Source: Candidatus Margulisiibacteriota bacterium
Lineage (GTDB): Bacteria; Margulisbacteria; WOR-1; O2-12-FULL-45-9
Direction of reading: 5' to 3'
Length of the DNA stretch: 18,188 nt
Assembly: GCA_018817195.1 (NCBI GenBank)
Contig: JAHIUL010000147.1
Location: 1 to 18,188, forward strand
In this document: positions 5,817 through 13,073 of the stretch, piece by piece
Layout: each line of letters starts with the position of its first letter
How positions within the stretch are numbered: the stretch's first letter is position 1
Translations under genes and position numbers: made by a program
The notes under the pieces: model-generated
What the model saw: the letters and a program-made list of their open reading frames with translations, nothing else
What the model was told of the DNA's origin: nothing
The model's database searches: none

Positions 5817-6815
5817 TCAAAAGCGCCAGTCCTGCCGGTAGCCGACCAATAATGTAACCCCTTTATGCGACGGCGAAAAACCTGTCCGCAAAACGCCGTA
5901 GCCTATTTCGCCAAAAAGGCGGCCGCTAAACCCGCTGCTCTCCACCCCATAAAAAACCTGGCCGCCAAGTGTGCCCTGGGTCTGGCCGGAAGTGTAAGCA
6001 ACATAATTTAATCCGGCTCCTAAATAGTTTTCTACGCCGGTAAATATTTCCGCAGGAAAATTAAATATCCCGTCACACATAATGGGCGCATACCTTCTAG
6101 CCATATCCTTGCTCTGGGCCAGGCCGCCGGAAAAGCGCAAAGAAGTGGTGGCCGGGCCAAAAACAAAAGGCAGCGGCATCCGCACCTCACCCAGCATTGC
6201 TGTTGCCGCACCAAACAAACCAGCGGCTCCGCCAACTTCAAATTTGAAACGGCCTTCGATCACTTCAGGCTGCGCAGGCTCAGCCCCTTCTATAGGTACG
6301 ACCTCTATTGTTGCTTCAACAGTCGCAGCTGCCTCAGGGGCAGCCTCTTTAACCGCAGCAGCTTCCAAAGAAACAAGTTCTTCTTCAAGTTTAGTATACC
6401 TGGCCCTGTGCCCATCAATTATTTCTTTGAGCTGTATAATCTTACCCGGAGCGGTTGTTGACCTAACTATGCCTTCCAGACGTTCAATCTCACCCTCAAC
6501 CTTTATAATCTGTTCCATAATGCGGTTTAATTCTGCATCATCCTCCACCTCCCCTGTTGCTTTATCCAATTCTTCTCTTAATTTTTTTACGCGGCCCTGG
6601 TGACCTTCAATCAATTCAAAAAGATTATTTCTCGCCTTCTGGACAGTTTCAATTTTGAGTTTATTCTGCAGGCGGGCAATTTCTTTTTCAATTCTAACAA
6701 TATTGTCTTCAATTTCTTTTTTTTCTTCAGAGGATACAATCTGCGCTGAGACAATGATTTGACAAAGCCCAAATAAAAGAAGAAAAACTAGTAGTTTTTT
6801 TACAACTCTCATCAT
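5817..6815 (-). CDS. Exported protein with duplicated coiled coil and beta-barrel-like domain
   Basis: Unrecognised 332-residue envelope protein. Signal peptide at residues 1-24 (KKLLVFLLLFGL..., cleavage near VSA/Q). Residues 30-150 are a highly charged coiled coil built of two 47-residue units (38-84 and 102-148) that align without gaps with about 18 identities, both ending in a GH...R..KL.EEL pattern. An Ala/Glu/Pro linker (150-188) leads to a Gly/aromatic-rich domain ending LLVGYRQDWRF; a terminal Phe is typical of proteins assembled by BamA. That domain is paralogous to the downstream gene. The coiled coil may span the periplasm or bind peptidoglycan, as in OmpM- or Omp-alpha-like tethers, but no SLH domain is present. 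Two adjacent ATGs are possible starts. Transcription is from an extended -10 at 6830-6838. The function is unknown. Confidence 0.8.
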   Translation of the reverse strand: MMRVVKKLLVFLLLFGLCQIIVSAQIVSSEEKKEIEDNIVRIEKEIARLQNKLKIETVQKARNNLFELIEGHQGRVKKLREELDKATGEVEDDAELNRIMEQIIKVEGEIERLEGIVRSTTAPGKIIQLKEIIDGHRARYTKLEEELVSLEAAAVKEAAPEAAATVEATIEVVPIEGAEPAQPEVIEGRFKFEVGGAAGLFGAATAMLGEVRMPLPFVFGPATTSLRFSGGLAQSKDMARRYAPIMCDGIFNFPAEIFTGVENYLGAGLNYVAYTSGQTQGTLGGQVFYGVESSGFSGRLFGEIGYGVLRTGFSPSHKGVTLLVGYRQDWRF

Positions 6816-6829
6816 TGTTAACTTAACGA

Positions 6830-6838
6830 ATTATAGCA
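6830..6838 (-). promoter_or_regulatory. Extended -10 promoter of the duplicated coiled-coil protein
   Basis: TGC-TATAAT on the minus strand, with a start predicted near 6823 and a leader of about 8 bases to the first ATG. No Shine-Dalgarno is seen. It is back-to-back with the rmuC promoter 16 bases away. Confidence 0.55.
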
Positions 6839-6853
6839 GAAGTCAGCTTATTT

Positions 6854-6862
6854 TGGTATAAT
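6854..6862 (+). promoter_or_regulatory. Extended -10 promoter of rmuC, predicted leaderless
   Basis: TGG-TATAAT ends exactly 6 bases before the ATG at 6869, so the expected transcription start is the A of the start codon. There is no Shine-Dalgarno and no good -35. Confidence 0.6.
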
Positions 6863-6868
6863 AGCTTT

Positions 6869-7930
6869 ATGGAACTTCTGGCCATAACCATCTCAGTTAT
6901 CACCCTTGCAGCTGTAGGATTTTTAGTCTTTAAACTTAACCAACCAACCTCCACCGTCCAGTCTGACAAAGCAATTGAGCTGATCCAAAAACAAATGGAA
7001 GAGCTGCGCGGCACAGTCACCAAGGTTTATTCTGATAACCAAAACATCCTGCAAAAAGTAAATACTGACTTTACCCAAACTATCCAAAATCTTGATAAAA
7101 ATACCAACAGCCGCCTTGATAATGCGGCCAAGGCTATAAAAGACGTATACGGCCGTTTGGGAGAAGTCCAACAGTCAACCAAACAGGTTAATGACGTTGC
7201 CAAGGACATTGCTTCGCTGCAGGAAATTTTGAGAGCGCCCAAGATCCGCGGCGGCATGGGCGAGCTCTTCTTAAGTGATCTCTTAAAACAGGTCCTGCCC
7301 CCTTCCCGCTATAAGCTCCAGCACCACTTTAAAAGCCGTGAAGCAGTTGACGCAGTTATTCTGCTAAAAGACGGCATGGTGCCGGTTGACTCAAAATTCC
7401 CCCTGGAAAATTTTAAAAAAGTAATTGAAAGTAAAGATGAAAGTGGAAAACTTAACGCTAAAAAGCAGTTTATCCGAGATGTTAAAAAACACATTGATGC
7501 TATTAAACAAAAATATATCCTGCCTGATGAGGGCACTTTTGATTTTGCCCTGATGTACGTCCCAGCTGAAAATGTTTATTATGAAATTATTATTAAAGAT
7601 GAAAATTTGGATGACGGCAAAAGCATTTTTAAATACGCCATAGATAATAAGGTTATTCCTGTTTCTCCCAACTCTTTCTATGGCTACTTGCAAACCATCC
7701 TGCTTGGCCTGCGCGGCATGAGGATTGAAGAACGGGCCGAGGAAATATTAAAAGATCTATCCCGCTTGGAAGGAGATTTCTCCCGGGTGATGGATGATTT
7801 CCGCAAAATGGGCACCCACGTAAAGAATATGACCAGCAGCTATGAGGCAACTGATAAACGCTTAGGAAAATTCGGTGATAAATTGGAATCGCTGGAAAAC
7901 AAACAAGCTGTTCCTCAAATAGAAAGCTAA
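6869..7930 (+). CDS. rmuC: RmuC-family DNA recombination/maintenance protein
   Basis: A 353-residue RmuC-type protein. In E. coli RmuC limits inversions at short inverted repeats and is a predicted restriction-endonuclease-fold nuclease. A membrane anchor lies at residues about 4-22 (LLAITISVITLAAVGFLVF), then a coiled coil to about 110, then the conserved domain: KIRGGMGELFLSDLL, DAVILLKDGMVPVDSKFPLENF with the catalytic-looking D...DSK, FALMYVPAENVYYE and ISPNSFY-like VSPNSFYGYLQT. A terminal coiled coil follows. The ATG start sits 6 bases behind a TATAAT and fits the membrane anchor. The stop overlaps that of the helicase-nuclease in CTAA, so two DNA-processing genes are convergent here. 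Dispersed palindromes in this genome are a plausible context for RmuC, but that link is inference. Confidence 0.93.
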   Translation: MELLAITISVITLAAVGFLVFKLNQPTSTVQSDKAIELIQKQMEELRGTVTKVYSDNQNILQKVNTDFTQTIQNLDKNTNSRLDNAAKAIKDVYGRLGEVQQSTKQVNDVAKDIASLQEILRAPKIRGGMGELFLSDLLKQVLPPSRYKLQHHFKSREAVDAVILLKDGMVPVDSKFPLENFKKVIESKDESGKLNAKKQFIRDVKKHIDAIKQKYILPDEGTFDFALMYVPAENVYYEIIIKDENLDDGKSIFKYAIDNKVIPVSPNSFYGYLQTILLGLRGMRIEERAEEILKDLSRLEGDFSRVMDDFRKMGTHVKNMTSSYEATDKRLGKFGDKLESLENKQAVPQIES

Positions 7931-10815
7931 ACTGCTGACGCCGGACAAATCTCGCTGTAAGGACAATAGCCACACACGCGCGCATTTGGTTTGGGTTTAA
8001 AATTCGCTTTGCGAATGCCCTGCTCTACCCCGTTAATCTTTGACCAGGTTTTGGCAACATCAGCTTTATTTTTTTCTACGCCGGCAACAATGCCTTTTTC
8101 AAAAAAGTAGAGTTCAAGCCGATAAGGCAGCTTGCCGTATTTCTCCAGCCAGGCTAAAGCATAAATTGAAAGCTGAAGGCTTTGTTTGGCCCGCTTTTCT
8201 GCGCCAGGCTGCTCTTTGATTTCTGATGTTTTATAATCAACAATATGGATATTGCCCTGCTGTTCATCCACCCGGTCAAACCTGCCGCGGATAATAACAT
8301 TTTCTTTTGCAATTGAAAAAGATTCTTCAGCAAACTTAATTTTGCGTTTTGATTTCTTTTCTTTTCTATAAAATAAATTCAAAGCCTTCTTAGCAGCCGC
8401 CAGTCTTTGCTCCTCATGTTCCCTTGAAATAAATCCCTCAGCTGACCAGTTGTTTTCTAAAACAGAAAGCAAATCTCTTTCAGTAAACTTTTGCTTGTTT
8501 AACTTAGCTAAATTATAGGCCTGGGCTGCTTTATGCAAAGCTGAGCCATAAAGGATCATGTGATTTGGCAGCATGGGCACGCGCAGGATATGGACATATT
8601 TATATTTCAAAGGGCAGGTTAAATAATCATCAATCTGATAAAAACTTAAATAGAGCGGCTCATCATTTTTTATTTTCTTAATGCCTGGTAAAACTATTTC
8701 TGCGGGGGCAAACAGTTCAATTTGGCCTTTGGGAGTGCTTTTAATCAAACCAATATCTGCCCGCACCTGGTCCAGGGCCTCTAAAACAAACTGGGAGACC
8801 TTGCGCACGCGTTTTCCGCCATAATCAGCAGCTGAAGTTAAATAAAGTTCCTCTTGCGCCCTGGTCATGCCCACATAAAACAATCTTCTTTCTTCCTGAA
8901 GATGGAAATCCCCTTGAGGTACTTTTTCCTTATAAAGCTCCAAAGGAAGCTCTATTGGATCGCTCTTGCGCCTGACTGGAAATTTTTCTGCTGCCAGCGC
9001 AACCATAAAAACGACTTTAAACTCTAACCCCTTAGCCTTGTGCACGGTTAAAATATTAACTGCGTCTAGGTCAGGATCATTAGCTACTGTTTCAGGATTA
9101 TCCCCTGCTTCGCGCAAAACATTTAAATAATTAATAAACTCAAATACTCGATCAAGCTCTGCTACTGCGTTAAACTGTTTAACAGTATTAAAAAACTTAG
9201 CAAGGTTCATCAACCGGTTCTCATTTTGCAAACTATCTTCTTTCGTCAGCTTACTTAAATAACCGGAACGTTTCATGAACTGATATAAGACCTCGCCGGT
9301 GGTCTTTTGTTTGGCAAAACCTAAATAATATTTAATATCATCAATAATTTTACGCATCGTTACCCTGGACTCTTTGCTGATATCATTTAAAACCTCAAAT
9401 TCTTCTCCCCCATCTTCTAGATGGGCCATAACATGGTGCAAAGTATAATTTCTTCTTTTGGCAAAAGCATTCATCTTTTGCAAATCAAGCGGATCAAGCT
9501 GATAAATTGATGAAGCAGCTAACTGGTAGAGAGCAGCAGAATCAGTTAACTCGCCAATTGATTTAAGGAAAGAAACCGCCAGCTGAACTTCCGGATAAGA
9601 ATAAAGCCCGCTCTTGCCGGATGATTGGCTGGCCAGGCCAGCGGAATTTAGAGCCTGCTTAAAAATGTCCGCATCAGCGTTCGCCCGCACCAGGATTGCA
9701 AAGTCACATAATTTTTCTCCCTTATCAAATCGCTGTTTTATTGCCTGCGCCACCCAATCAGCCTCTGCAAAAACACAATCAAAATGAAAGTGCTGCGATT
9801 TTTTTTCTTTCCCCTTTTTAATTGCCTTTAGCTTCTTATCGATCTTCTCAATTACCTCAAGCCTGTCCGGATCATTGTGTTTGATTAATCTTCTGGCTGT
9901 ATCAAGAATAATTTGGGTAGAACGGTAATTTTTGGTTAAGACAATTGTTTTGCTTTTTTTATATTGCTTGCTAAACCCAAGAATATTTGAGATAGCTGCC
10001 CCGCGAAACCGATAAATTGACTGGTCGTCGTCCCCCACTACCATTAAATTAGCTTTTTTACCGGCTAATAGCTTAAGCAATGCAAACTGAGCATAATTGG
10101 TATCCTGAAACTCATCAACTAAAATATATTTGAAGCGCTGTTGGAATTTTTTGAGGATAGCTGGATTTTTGCGGAAAAGTTTCAATACCAATGATACCTG
10201 GTCAGCAAAATCAACAAACCCTTTCTTGGCCTTTAACTCCTGGTATTTCTTATAAATCCTAGCTGCTTCAACTTGTTGTTTATCTTTTACGCCTTTCAGA
10301 TATTCTGCTGGTGAAAGATCCTCATCCTGCGCCCGGCTTATTAAACTAATTAAAGCTTCAACATGCCGGGTTGGGTCGCTCAGAGATTTATAATATTTTA
10401 AAGGGAATTCAAATATATGTTCGCGAAAAAAAACAACCTGTTCAGCCCGGGAAAGCACCTGATAATCCGGCCGCAAACCCAGATCAATGGCATGCTCCCG
10501 CAGCACCCTGTCGCCAAAAGCATGGAAGGTAGAGATTAAAACATCAATAAAACCATAAGGAACCAAACGATCCACCCTGGCCTCCATTTCTTCAGCAGCT
10601 TTATCCGTGAAGGTTAAAGCTAAAATCTCACTTGGTTTAGCTTTTTTTGCAGCAATCAGGTGGGCAATGCGGCGGATAATAACGGTTGTTTTTCCTGTGC
10701 CAGCTCCGGCTACAACTAAAATAGGACCATCTCCATGGGTCACAGCTTTTTTCTGCTCAGGATTAAGCCCTTTTAAAATTTGCTCTTTAGTTGCGTAGGT
10801 TTTTAATGCAGGCAC
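7927..10815 (-). CDS. UvrD/PcrA-like SF1 helicase fused to Fe-S PD-(D/E)XK nuclease (AddAB/AdnAB-like)
   Basis: A 962-residue ATP-dependent helicase-nuclease, presumably for double-strand-break end processing. The helicase part has the Q motif (LNPEQKKAV), Walker A AGAGTGKT at 36-43, Walker B VDEFQD at 233-238, GDDDQSIYRFRGA at 261-273, NYRS at 296-299, VHKAKGLEFK at 591-600 and VGMTRA at 648-653. The C-terminal nuclease has Cys734, GSALHK with His761, GRFDRVD at 844-850, IVDYKTS at 858-864 (Asp860, Lys862), QLSIYALAW, and Cys948, Cys951, Cys957. One cysteine before and three after the active site is the iron-staple layout of AddB, AdnA/B and Cas4. Helicase and nuclease motifs all look intact. 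Start is GTG, one base after the pyrR stop, so it is probably co-transcribed with pyrR. No partner subunit lies in the window. Confidence 0.92.
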   Translation of the reverse strand: MPALKTYATKEQILKGLNPEQKKAVTHGDGPILVVAGAGTGKTTVIIRRIAHLIAAKKAKPSEILALTFTDKAAEEMEARVDRLVPYGFIDVLISTFHAFGDRVLREHAIDLGLRPDYQVLSRAEQVVFFREHIFEFPLKYYKSLSDPTRHVEALISLISRAQDEDLSPAEYLKGVKDKQQVEAARIYKKYQELKAKKGFVDFADQVSLVLKLFRKNPAILKKFQQRFKYILVDEFQDTNYAQFALLKLLAGKKANLMVVGDDDQSIYRFRGAAISNILGFSKQYKKSKTIVLTKNYRSTQIILDTARRLIKHNDPDRLEVIEKIDKKLKAIKKGKEKKSQHFHFDCVFAEADWVAQAIKQRFDKGEKLCDFAILVRANADADIFKQALNSAGLASQSSGKSGLYSYPEVQLAVSFLKSIGELTDSAALYQLAASSIYQLDPLDLQKMNAFAKRRNYTLHHVMAHLEDGGEEFEVLNDISKESRVTMRKIIDDIKYYLGFAKQKTTGEVLYQFMKRSGYLSKLTKEDSLQNENRLMNLAKFFNTVKQFNAVAELDRVFEFINYLNVLREAGDNPETVANDPDLDAVNILTVHKAKGLEFKVVFMVALAAEKFPVRRKSDPIELPLELYKEKVPQGDFHLQEERRLFYVGMTRAQEELYLTSAADYGGKRVRKVSQFVLEALDQVRADIGLIKSTPKGQIELFAPAEIVLPGIKKIKNDEPLYLSFYQIDDYLTCPLKYKYVHILRVPMLPNHMILYGSALHKAAQAYNLAKLNKQKFTERDLLSVLENNWSAEGFISREHEEQRLAAAKKALNLFYRKEKKSKRKIKFAEESFSIAKENVIIRGRFDRVDEQQGNIHIVDYKTSEIKEQPGAEKRAKQSLQLSIYALAWLEKYGKLPYRLELYFFEKGIVAGVEKNKADVAKTWSKINGVEQGIRKANFKPKPNARVCGYCPYSEICPASAV

Positions 10816-10816
10816 A

Positions 10817-11371
10817 TTACTTAATCAATACCCTGTCCACGCCATCCACTTCAAAGACATCAACTTTAACATCTTCTTTAAATGAGGTTGGGATTGCTTT
10901 GCCCACAAAATCAGGGTGGATAGGCAGTTCCCGGTGGCCGCGGTCGATTAAAGCCGCCAGTTGGATTTTAGAAGCCCGGCCGTAATCCTTGATGCCGTCT
11001 AAAGCTGCCCGCGCAGTCCTGCCGGCAAAAACAACATCATCAACCAGAACAACAATCTTGTCCGTTACTGCAAAAGGCATATCAGATTTGCGCACTTCAA
11101 TGTACTGGCCTTTTTTAGTTAAATCATCCCGGTAAAGCGACACATCAAGACCCCCAACCGGCACATCAATTTCCTCTTCTTTGCTGATTATTTCCGCCAG
11201 ACGCTTGGCCAGCGGTAAACCGCGCTGCATGATGCCAACTAAAACAATATCTTGACTGCCTTTATTTGCCTCAATTATCTGATGTGCTATGCGCCTTAAA
11301 GCCCGGCCCATCTCAACATCGCTCATCACAACCTTGACTTTAACCGTTTTTACTTTTTTCTTCTTTGCCAT
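10817..11371 (-). CDS. pyrR: PyrR: pyr attenuator / uracil phosphoribosyltransferase
   Basis: PyrR binds pyr-operon mRNA in response to UMP to promote attenuation in many bacteria, and also makes UMP from uracil and PRPP. At 184 residues it has family length after a Lys-rich N-terminal extension of about 11 residues. Visible marks are VGIMQRGLPLAKRLA, the PRPP loop VVLVDDVVFAGRTARAALD and the PyrR-typical DRGHRELPIHPDFVGK. The start is backed by GGAGGAAT at close spacing and by an extended -10 overlapping the end of the phosphohexomutase gene. No other pyrimidine gene is nearby and I saw no PyrR-binding leader here, so any regulatory target lies elsewhere. The helicase-nuclease gene follows after one base. 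Confidence 0.93.
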   Translation of the reverse strand: MAKKKKVKTVKVKVVMSDVEMGRALRRIAHQIIEANKGSQDIVLVGIMQRGLPLAKRLAEIISKEEEIDVPVGGLDVSLYRDDLTKKGQYIEVRKSDMPFAVTDKIVVLVDDVVFAGRTARAALDGIKDYGRASKIQLAALIDRGHRELPIHPDFVGKAIPTSFKEDVKVDVFEVDGVDRVLIK

Positions 11372-11393
11372 ATTAATTCCTCCAGTATCCTCA

Positions 11394-11402
11394 ATTATAC
11401 CA
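11394..11402 (-). promoter_or_regulatory. Extended -10 promoter of pyrR
   Basis: TGG-TATAAT on the minus strand, overlapping the stop codon region of the upstream phosphohexomutase gene. The predicted start near 11387 leaves a 16-base leader that holds the GGAGGAAT ribosome site. Confidence 0.6.
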
Positions 11403-12780
11403 AATTTTTAATCGCTTCTATCATGACTTTAAGCTTTTCCAGCTTATCTGATTCCGCATATATGCGGACCAATGGTTCTGTGCCAGAAGGGCGCGCTAAA
11501 ATCCAACTCCCTTCGCTCAAAGTCAGTTTGACTCCGTCAACTTTATTGACATTAATAATTTTAAGGCCTGCTAATTGCTGAGGCGTATTTTGTTTTAATA
11601 TATTCATCAATTGCTCTTTTTTTGCCTTATCAAACCTTAAATTTAATTTCTCCCCAAAGATTTCGCCATATTCTTTGACTAAATCAGCCCAAATTTGCGA
11701 TAAGGACTTTTTTCTCTTGCCCAACATTTCAATTATCAAAAGATTAGCTAAAAGGCCATCTTTTTCAGGAATATGGCCCTTGATTGATAATCCTCCGCTC
11801 TCCTCCCCGCCCAAGATCACATCTTCTTTCATCATCAGTGCGGCAATGTGTTTAAACCCAACCGGAGTTTCGTGCAATTTAACCTTATTTTTAGCCGCAA
11901 TACGGTCAAGCAAATGCGTGGTAGCAACAGACCTAACAACTGAACCAGTAAAACCCTTATCTTCAATAAGATAATCGCAAACTAAAGCCAAAACCTGGTT
12001 AGCGTGGAGGAAATTACCCGCTTCATCCACAATGCCAAAGCGGTCCGCATCTCCGTCATTGGCAATGCCGATATCAGCTTTTGCGGCAACAACTCTTTTC
12101 TTTAACTCTTCAAGATTCTCATCATCAGGCTCAGGGTTTCTTCCCCCAAACAAGACATCCCTTTCGCCATGCAACACCTCTGCCTTAATGCCATTTTCTT
12201 CAAGCAGACGATCAAGATAACCACGGCCGCAGCCATACATAGCATCATAAATAATTTTAAGCCCTGATCTCTTAATCAATTCAAAATCAATTAACGATTG
12301 GAGATATTTAAAATAACGTTCCCGCGGCTCAAATCTTTCCACGTTACCTTTGCGTTTTGGCCTTGGAAGTTCAATATTACCATTAGCATATTCCTGAAGC
12401 TCTTTGGTGATTATTTCATTAGCCGGGCCAGCATAGTCCGGGATAAACTTAATACCGCAATAACTGGCTGGATTATGTGAAGCTGTTATCATAACAGCGC
12501 CGCAAGCTTTTTTATCTTTTACTTCCCAAGCCACTATTGGGGTTGGCGTGTCGCGTTCAGTCAAATAACAATTGATGCCGGCATCTTCCATAACTTTAGC
12601 TATGGCTTCAGCAAATTTATCAGCTAAAAAACGGGGGTCATAACCAATAATCAGGGGCTTTTTTGTCAACTTATGATTAATTAAATAAAACGCAATTGCC
12701 TTGGCAACTTTATTGACGTTAGCAAAAGTAAATTCGTCGGAAATAACGGCGCGCCAGCCATCCGTTCCAAATTTAATCAT
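11395..12780 (-). CDS. Phosphoglucomutase/phosphomannomutase family enzyme
   Basis: Alpha-D-phosphohexomutase that moves phosphate between positions 1 and 6 of a hexose via a phosphoserine, feeding nucleotide-sugar synthesis for glycogen, envelope polysaccharide or glycoprotein. 461 residues, four domains. It opens KFGTDGWRA. The catalytic phosphoserine is Ser101 in TASHNP, the metal loop is DGDADR with Asp242, Asp244 and Asp246, the sugar-binding loop is GGEESGG at 324-330, and the phosphate-binding loop is RPSGTEP at 430-436. The glucose-type GEESGG loop does not by itself separate glucose from mannose use, and a glucosamine mutase is less likely. No Shine-Dalgarno is present; the start lies 8 bases behind an extended -10, giving a leader of at most about 2 bases. 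It is divergent from the tRNA genes. Confidence 0.93.
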   Translation of the reverse strand: MIKFGTDGWRAVISDEFTFANVNKVAKAIAFYLINHKLTKKPLIIGYDPRFLADKFAEAIAKVMEDAGINCYLTERDTPTPIVAWEVKDKKACGAVMITASHNPASYCGIKFIPDYAGPANEIITKELQEYANGNIELPRPKRKGNVERFEPRERYFKYLQSLIDFELIKRSGLKIIYDAMYGCGRGYLDRLLEENGIKAEVLHGERDVLFGGRNPEPDDENLEELKKRVVAAKADIGIANDGDADRFGIVDEAGNFLHANQVLALVCDYLIEDKGFTGSVVRSVATTHLLDRIAAKNKVKLHETPVGFKHIAALMMKEDVILGGEESGGLSIKGHIPEKDGLLANLLIIEMLGKRKKSLSQIWADLVKEYGEIFGEKLNLRFDKAKKEQLMNILKQNTPQQLAGLKIINVNKVDGVKLTLSEGSWILARPSGTEPLVRIYAESDKLEKLKVMIEAIKNLV

Positions 12781-12784
12781 GATA

Positions 12785-12797
12785 TGATATTATAACA
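12785..12797. promoter_or_regulatory. Overlapping divergent -10 elements: phosphohexomutase / tRNA operon
   Basis: Both strands of this 13-bp block read as extended -10 sites: TGA-TATTAT at 12785-12793 on plus and TGT-TATAAT at 12797-12789 on minus, with the hexamers sharing five base pairs. The plus site predicts a start near 12800, ten bases before tRNA-Arg. The minus site predicts a start near 12782, two bases before the phosphohexomutase ATG. The 29-base gap between the two genes leaves no room for separate promoters. Confidence 0.6.
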
Positions 12798-12809
12798 TAA
12801 TTCAGTCGT

Positions 12810-12883
12810 GCGCCTATAGCTCAGCTGGATAGAGTACTTCCCTGCGAAGGAAGGGGTCGTGCGTTCGAATCGCACTAGGCGCA
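12810..12883 (+). tRNA. tRNA-Arg, anticodon GCG
   Basis: Full cloverleaf of 74 bases. The acceptor stem is GCGCCTA/TAGGCGC (perfect 7 bp), the D stem GCTC/GAGT has one G-T, the anticodon stem is CTTCC/GGAAG and the T stem is GTGCG/CGCAC with loop TTCGAAT. The anticodon loop CTGCGAA puts GCG at 12844-12846, which reads CGC and, by wobble, CGU. A20 in the D loop and C35 are arginine identity elements. Discriminator is A and the CCA end is not encoded. Bacteria normally carry ACG, edited to ICG, for this codon box, so G34 is unusual. Confidence 0.95.
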
Positions 12884-12893
12884 TTTTTATTAC

Positions 12894-12981
12894 GGAAGGG
12901 TGTCCGAGCGGCTTAAGGAGCACGCTTGGAAAGCGTGTGTACTTAACGGTACCGTGGGTTCAAATCCCACCCCTTCCGCCA
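12894..12981 (+). tRNA. tRNA-Ser, anticodon GGA
   Basis: Class II tRNA. The acceptor stem is GGAAGGG/CCCTTCC, the anticodon stem CACGC/GCGTG with loop TTGGAAA gives GGA at 12928-12930, and the T stem is GTGGG/CCCAC. The long variable arm (12938-12953) pairs GGTAC-like arms. The discriminator is G, followed by an encoded CCA, unlike the two neighbouring tRNAs. It reads UCC and UCU. It lies 10 bases after tRNA-Arg, probably in the same transcript. Confidence 0.96.
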
Positions 12982-12985
12982 TTCG

Positions 12986-13073
12986 GGAGGAGTGGCCGAG
13001 TGGCTGATGGCGGTCGCCTCGAAAGCGACTATCCCGCTTTGCGGGATCGGGGGTTCAAATCCTCCCTCCTCCG
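12986..13073 (+). tRNA. tRNA-Ser, anticodon CGA
   Basis: Class II tRNA. The acceptor stem is GGAGGAG/CTCCTCC, the anticodon stem GTCGC/GCGAC with loop CTCGAAA gives CGA at 13020-13022, and the T loop is TTCAAAT. The variable arm is a perfect 7-bp hairpin (ATCCCGC, TTT loop, GCGGGAT; 13031-13047), at the long end for serine tRNAs. No CCA is encoded. It reads UCG. Its last 19 bases are overlapped on the other strand by the end of the dehydrogenase gene. Confidence 0.95.

Noticed and set aside
6082..6603. 173-codon open frame on the plus strand
   Set aside because: Lies fully antisense to the coiled-coil envelope gene, which has a signal peptide and promoter; its Ser/Ala-rich product is a shadow.
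8000..8016. Hairpin ATTCGC/GCGAAT near the end of the helicase gene
   Set aside because: It lies inside the coding sequence before the stop, with a short stem and only TTT after it; not a credible terminator.
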